Source of the DNA: Dermacentor variabilis
Lineage: Eukaryota; Arthropoda; Arachnida; Ixodida; Ixodidae
Direction: 5' to 3'
Assembly: GCF_050947875.1 (NCBI RefSeq)
Contig: NC_134569.1
Coordinates: 42,219,777-42,283,776 of the forward strand
DNA length: 64,000 bases
The notes beneath the pieces are model-generated. The model made no database searches, had not been told where the DNA came from, and saw only the letters and a list, made by a program, of their open reading frames with translations. The position numbers and the translations under genes are program-made. Below are positions 61,872 through 64,000 of the stretch, piece by piece; within the stretch, counting starts at the first letter, position 1, and every line of letters begins with the position of its first letter.

Positions 61872-63049
61872 GAAAAAGAAAAAGACGGTAATCAACCACG
61901 TACCGGACATTCATGCAAAATAAAGCGAGGAAAGTCTTCTTCCACTGATAAAGGCAGATCTGTGTCCATGTTCTAGAACGAGAATAAAAAAAAACGAACG
62001 TAAAAAGAAAAGAGCTAGACAAAGACTTTGTTTAGGGCAGGGGACTAAGTTCGGAGAGAGAAGCCGACGGTGTATTACAAAGGAATAAAAGAAAAACGCC
62101 ATGAGGTCTAGGTTTTCTTTAGCCCAGCGTTGGGCGGCCATCCCCTCCTTTCTACTTTCTTTTTCGCGCGCTACATCTTAATTTGCATTAATTACACCTG
62201 AGGGAAATCCGTACCTAAAGCCCCCCGCGCACGCAGGTCCCGTTACCGATGGGACGCCATGATAACACGCGATTCCCACCGGCCGCGAAATAACTGCCAG
62301 CTCGCCGCACACATGCGGGAACGCCCCTTGTTTCGCGCGCGCTTTAGCTCACGGAACACATTACTGGGATGCCGCGGGCGCATGCAGTAACTAGCAGCGC
62401 CTTGTCGGTGGGAGAAGCCGGAAGATGGGCGCTATCGTATAATTGGCAGCGGCTACGTATAGCGTTGCTGTTTTCGTTCGTTCTTCCCTCGCGTGCGCCC
62501 ATAGACAGGGCGTCTGCGTCACATTTTACGCACGCTTGCGCACTTTTCTCGTGCGTTGACTGCGCAGAGGCCTCGCGTGCACGTAACTTTCGCTTCGTAT
62601 TCCTTTTACATAACATGTCCCCGTATACAGCTGTGTCAAAGGTGTACAATGTAACAGTTAACATGATGCGTAAAACAATAACTATTAGCTTTCTGACCGT
62701 CAGCGATCTATCAGCCTGGTATAGGTTACCACATATTACGTATTGGACATCAGGGAAAGCCAATATAGGATGCCCATAATGGGCTTTACATATGCAGCGG
62801 CGTCTGCCCCCTCGACATCAACACAGTGATCAATCCCTTCGGATTGCAAGGCCGCATAGCTCTAACTTAATGGAGCCTCTAATCTTTAACGCGGTGACGA
62901 CAGCCACGAAGATAGCAATGATGAAGAAAATTATGTCACATACAGTAGCAACGCCGAAATTTTCAGGCTTAATCCCTTACATGATGGCTGGAATCTATCT
63001 TTATAGTTTTTTTAATTGCAGTAGATTCGTTGCTTGAGAAGCAGGAACT
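60421..63049. other. Spacer, no gene recognised
   Basis: No recognised coding sequence. At 60715-60750, AGTGCAGGGTACAAAACGAC may be a faint LINE 3' end. A (GA)n run is at 61840-61868. About 62160-62600 is GC-rich with opposite overlapping frames (139 and 136 residues), not called. Confidence 0.4.
61840..61868. repeat. (GA)n microsatellite
   Basis: About 29 bases of GA. Confidence 0.9.
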
Positions 63050-63641
63050 CCTTAAGTGCCAGCTGATCCAGCCTCGCTATAGCTGCATACAAATAATCCT
63101 GAAGGAGGAGGATAATAAATAGAGTGAAAGAGATGGACATTAGCCAGTGTAAATAGTGGTTGGCTGCTCTGTGCTGAGGAAACGGCTAAATGGAATAGAA
63201 GGTTATAGCACGAATAAAACAACGGGAGGAAAAATGCCCCCAATAACGCGATGCAACGCGCTACAACTTCCAAAGTCCGTCGCACGATTCACAAGTGCTT
63301 AAGAACCTGAGCAGATGATGTAAGACCTTCAGTGCCGCATCCCGTCTGAATCGGTGTCCAATAACTTTTGCCTCCATCAAGGGGCAATCGTACAGTCTAT
63401 CAAGCGCTGTCCCGAGCACATTTCTTGCCCCACCGTAATGGGGACAGTCATAGAGGAGGTACTTGATCGCATCCTCGCAGCTACAGTTATCGCAAGCAGG
63501 GCTGTTGGCCATTACAATGAGGAAAAAAAAAAAGCCTTCCTGAATGCCACAGAGAGCCACAGGCAACACGTAAGTGTTGCTTCCACTCGTTTCCACTCGT
63601 AGTATCACCGGTGGAAAACAAAGTCGCAGACGTGGTTCCAA
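63050..63641 (-). mobile_element. 5'-truncated I-clade LINE C-terminus and 3' end
   Basis: The minus-strand frame 63641-63261 ends with MANSPACDNCSCEDAIKYL, LYDCPHYGGARNVLGTALDR and ALKVLHHLLRFLSTCES, the zinc-finger-like C-terminus of I-clade ORF2. The start of the frame shows a run of Phe from an A-run and is degraded. The 3' UTR (63260-63060) holds a diverged shared end (plus strand TTAGCCAGTGTAAATAGTGG). Confidence 0.7.
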
Positions 63642-64000
63642 TCTGTGGAGACGTGCGTTGGTGAATTCACTGGTGTTCTACAGAGTCTGTGTAAGCTCGT
63701 GTGTGTCTTGACTATGGTGCGTGTATATCAAGTGTATATATATATCAAGCCTCTTGAATGTGACCGTGCATACAGCAGGTCGCGGTTACATGGTACCAAA
63801 CTGGCTAGGCTCAATTAACGTTCTCATGCACAAAAAGACTGCTCGTACGCAAGTGCTGTGCGCGACTGGTCATTGCCGCGGCAGCCGTCATATTATCACG
63901 CCGTTGGCTATCATGAGTCTCGGCATCCGAACGCCGGATACTAAGGGATGCTACTATGTAAATGAAGTTCTGTGAGTATGAATCGATGTGATTTGTGATA
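63642..64000. other. Spacer, no gene recognised
   Basis: No recognised feature; a short TA run lies near 63733-63744. Confidence 0.4.

Overview
The window looks like nuclear DNA of a hard tick (Ixodidae, probably a metastriate genus). The main reason is a tRNA-derived SINE of the Ruka type described from Rhipicephalus: one near-complete copy with a clear target-site duplication (2545-2789), a truncated copy (15404-15579) and a diverged copy (about 54800-55025). The rest fits: AT-rich spacers, many simple repeats, and decayed non-LTR retrotransposons (LINEs) of the I, CR1/L2 and RTE clades. I find no convincing intact host gene, no rRNA, no functional tRNA and no CRISPR. This is repeat-rich intergenic or intronic DNA.

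Layout. 1-3.2 kb: 5' half of a Ty3/Gypsy LTR retrotransposon on the minus strand (LTR, gag with two in-frame stops, open protease/pol frame leaving the window), with a Ruka SINE inside its LTR. 3.2-9.9 kb: spacer, with a LINE tail and a strong hairpin. 9.9-17.5 kb: one minus-strand CR1/L2-like LINE cut apart by later insertions: a 718-bp foldback element with TTAA duplications, and a roughly 5-kb I-clade LINE that itself carries a 5'-truncated LINE and a truncated Ruka SINE. 17.5-23.3 kb: spacer with a Tigger/pogo-like DNA transposon (20572-21521). 23.4-28.2 kb: a nearly full-length CR1-like LINE with repeated 5' monomers, an ORF1 with a 2A-like motif, an endonuclease and an RT, split by a 5'-truncated RNase H LINE. 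28.2-48 kb: mostly spacer with microsatellites, LINE 3' ends, a 51-bp coding minisatellite, one candidate host exon (33533-33786) and one decayed unidentified reading frame (32433-32747). 48-53.8 kb: more LINE remnants, including two RTE copies, one with a 208-bp LINE tail flanked by 13-bp duplications, then a compound trinucleotide array. 55.5-60.4 kb: a nearly complete but heavily mutated I-clade LINE (ORF1, endonuclease, RT, partial RNase H). 60.4-64 kb: spacer and a last LINE C-terminus.

The pieces do not form a pathway. They record successive transposition. The best evidence is where two halves of one reading frame resume on either side of an insertion, or where target-site duplications can be read directly. 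All translations and alignments were made by eye. Family names follow motif recognition, not database searches.
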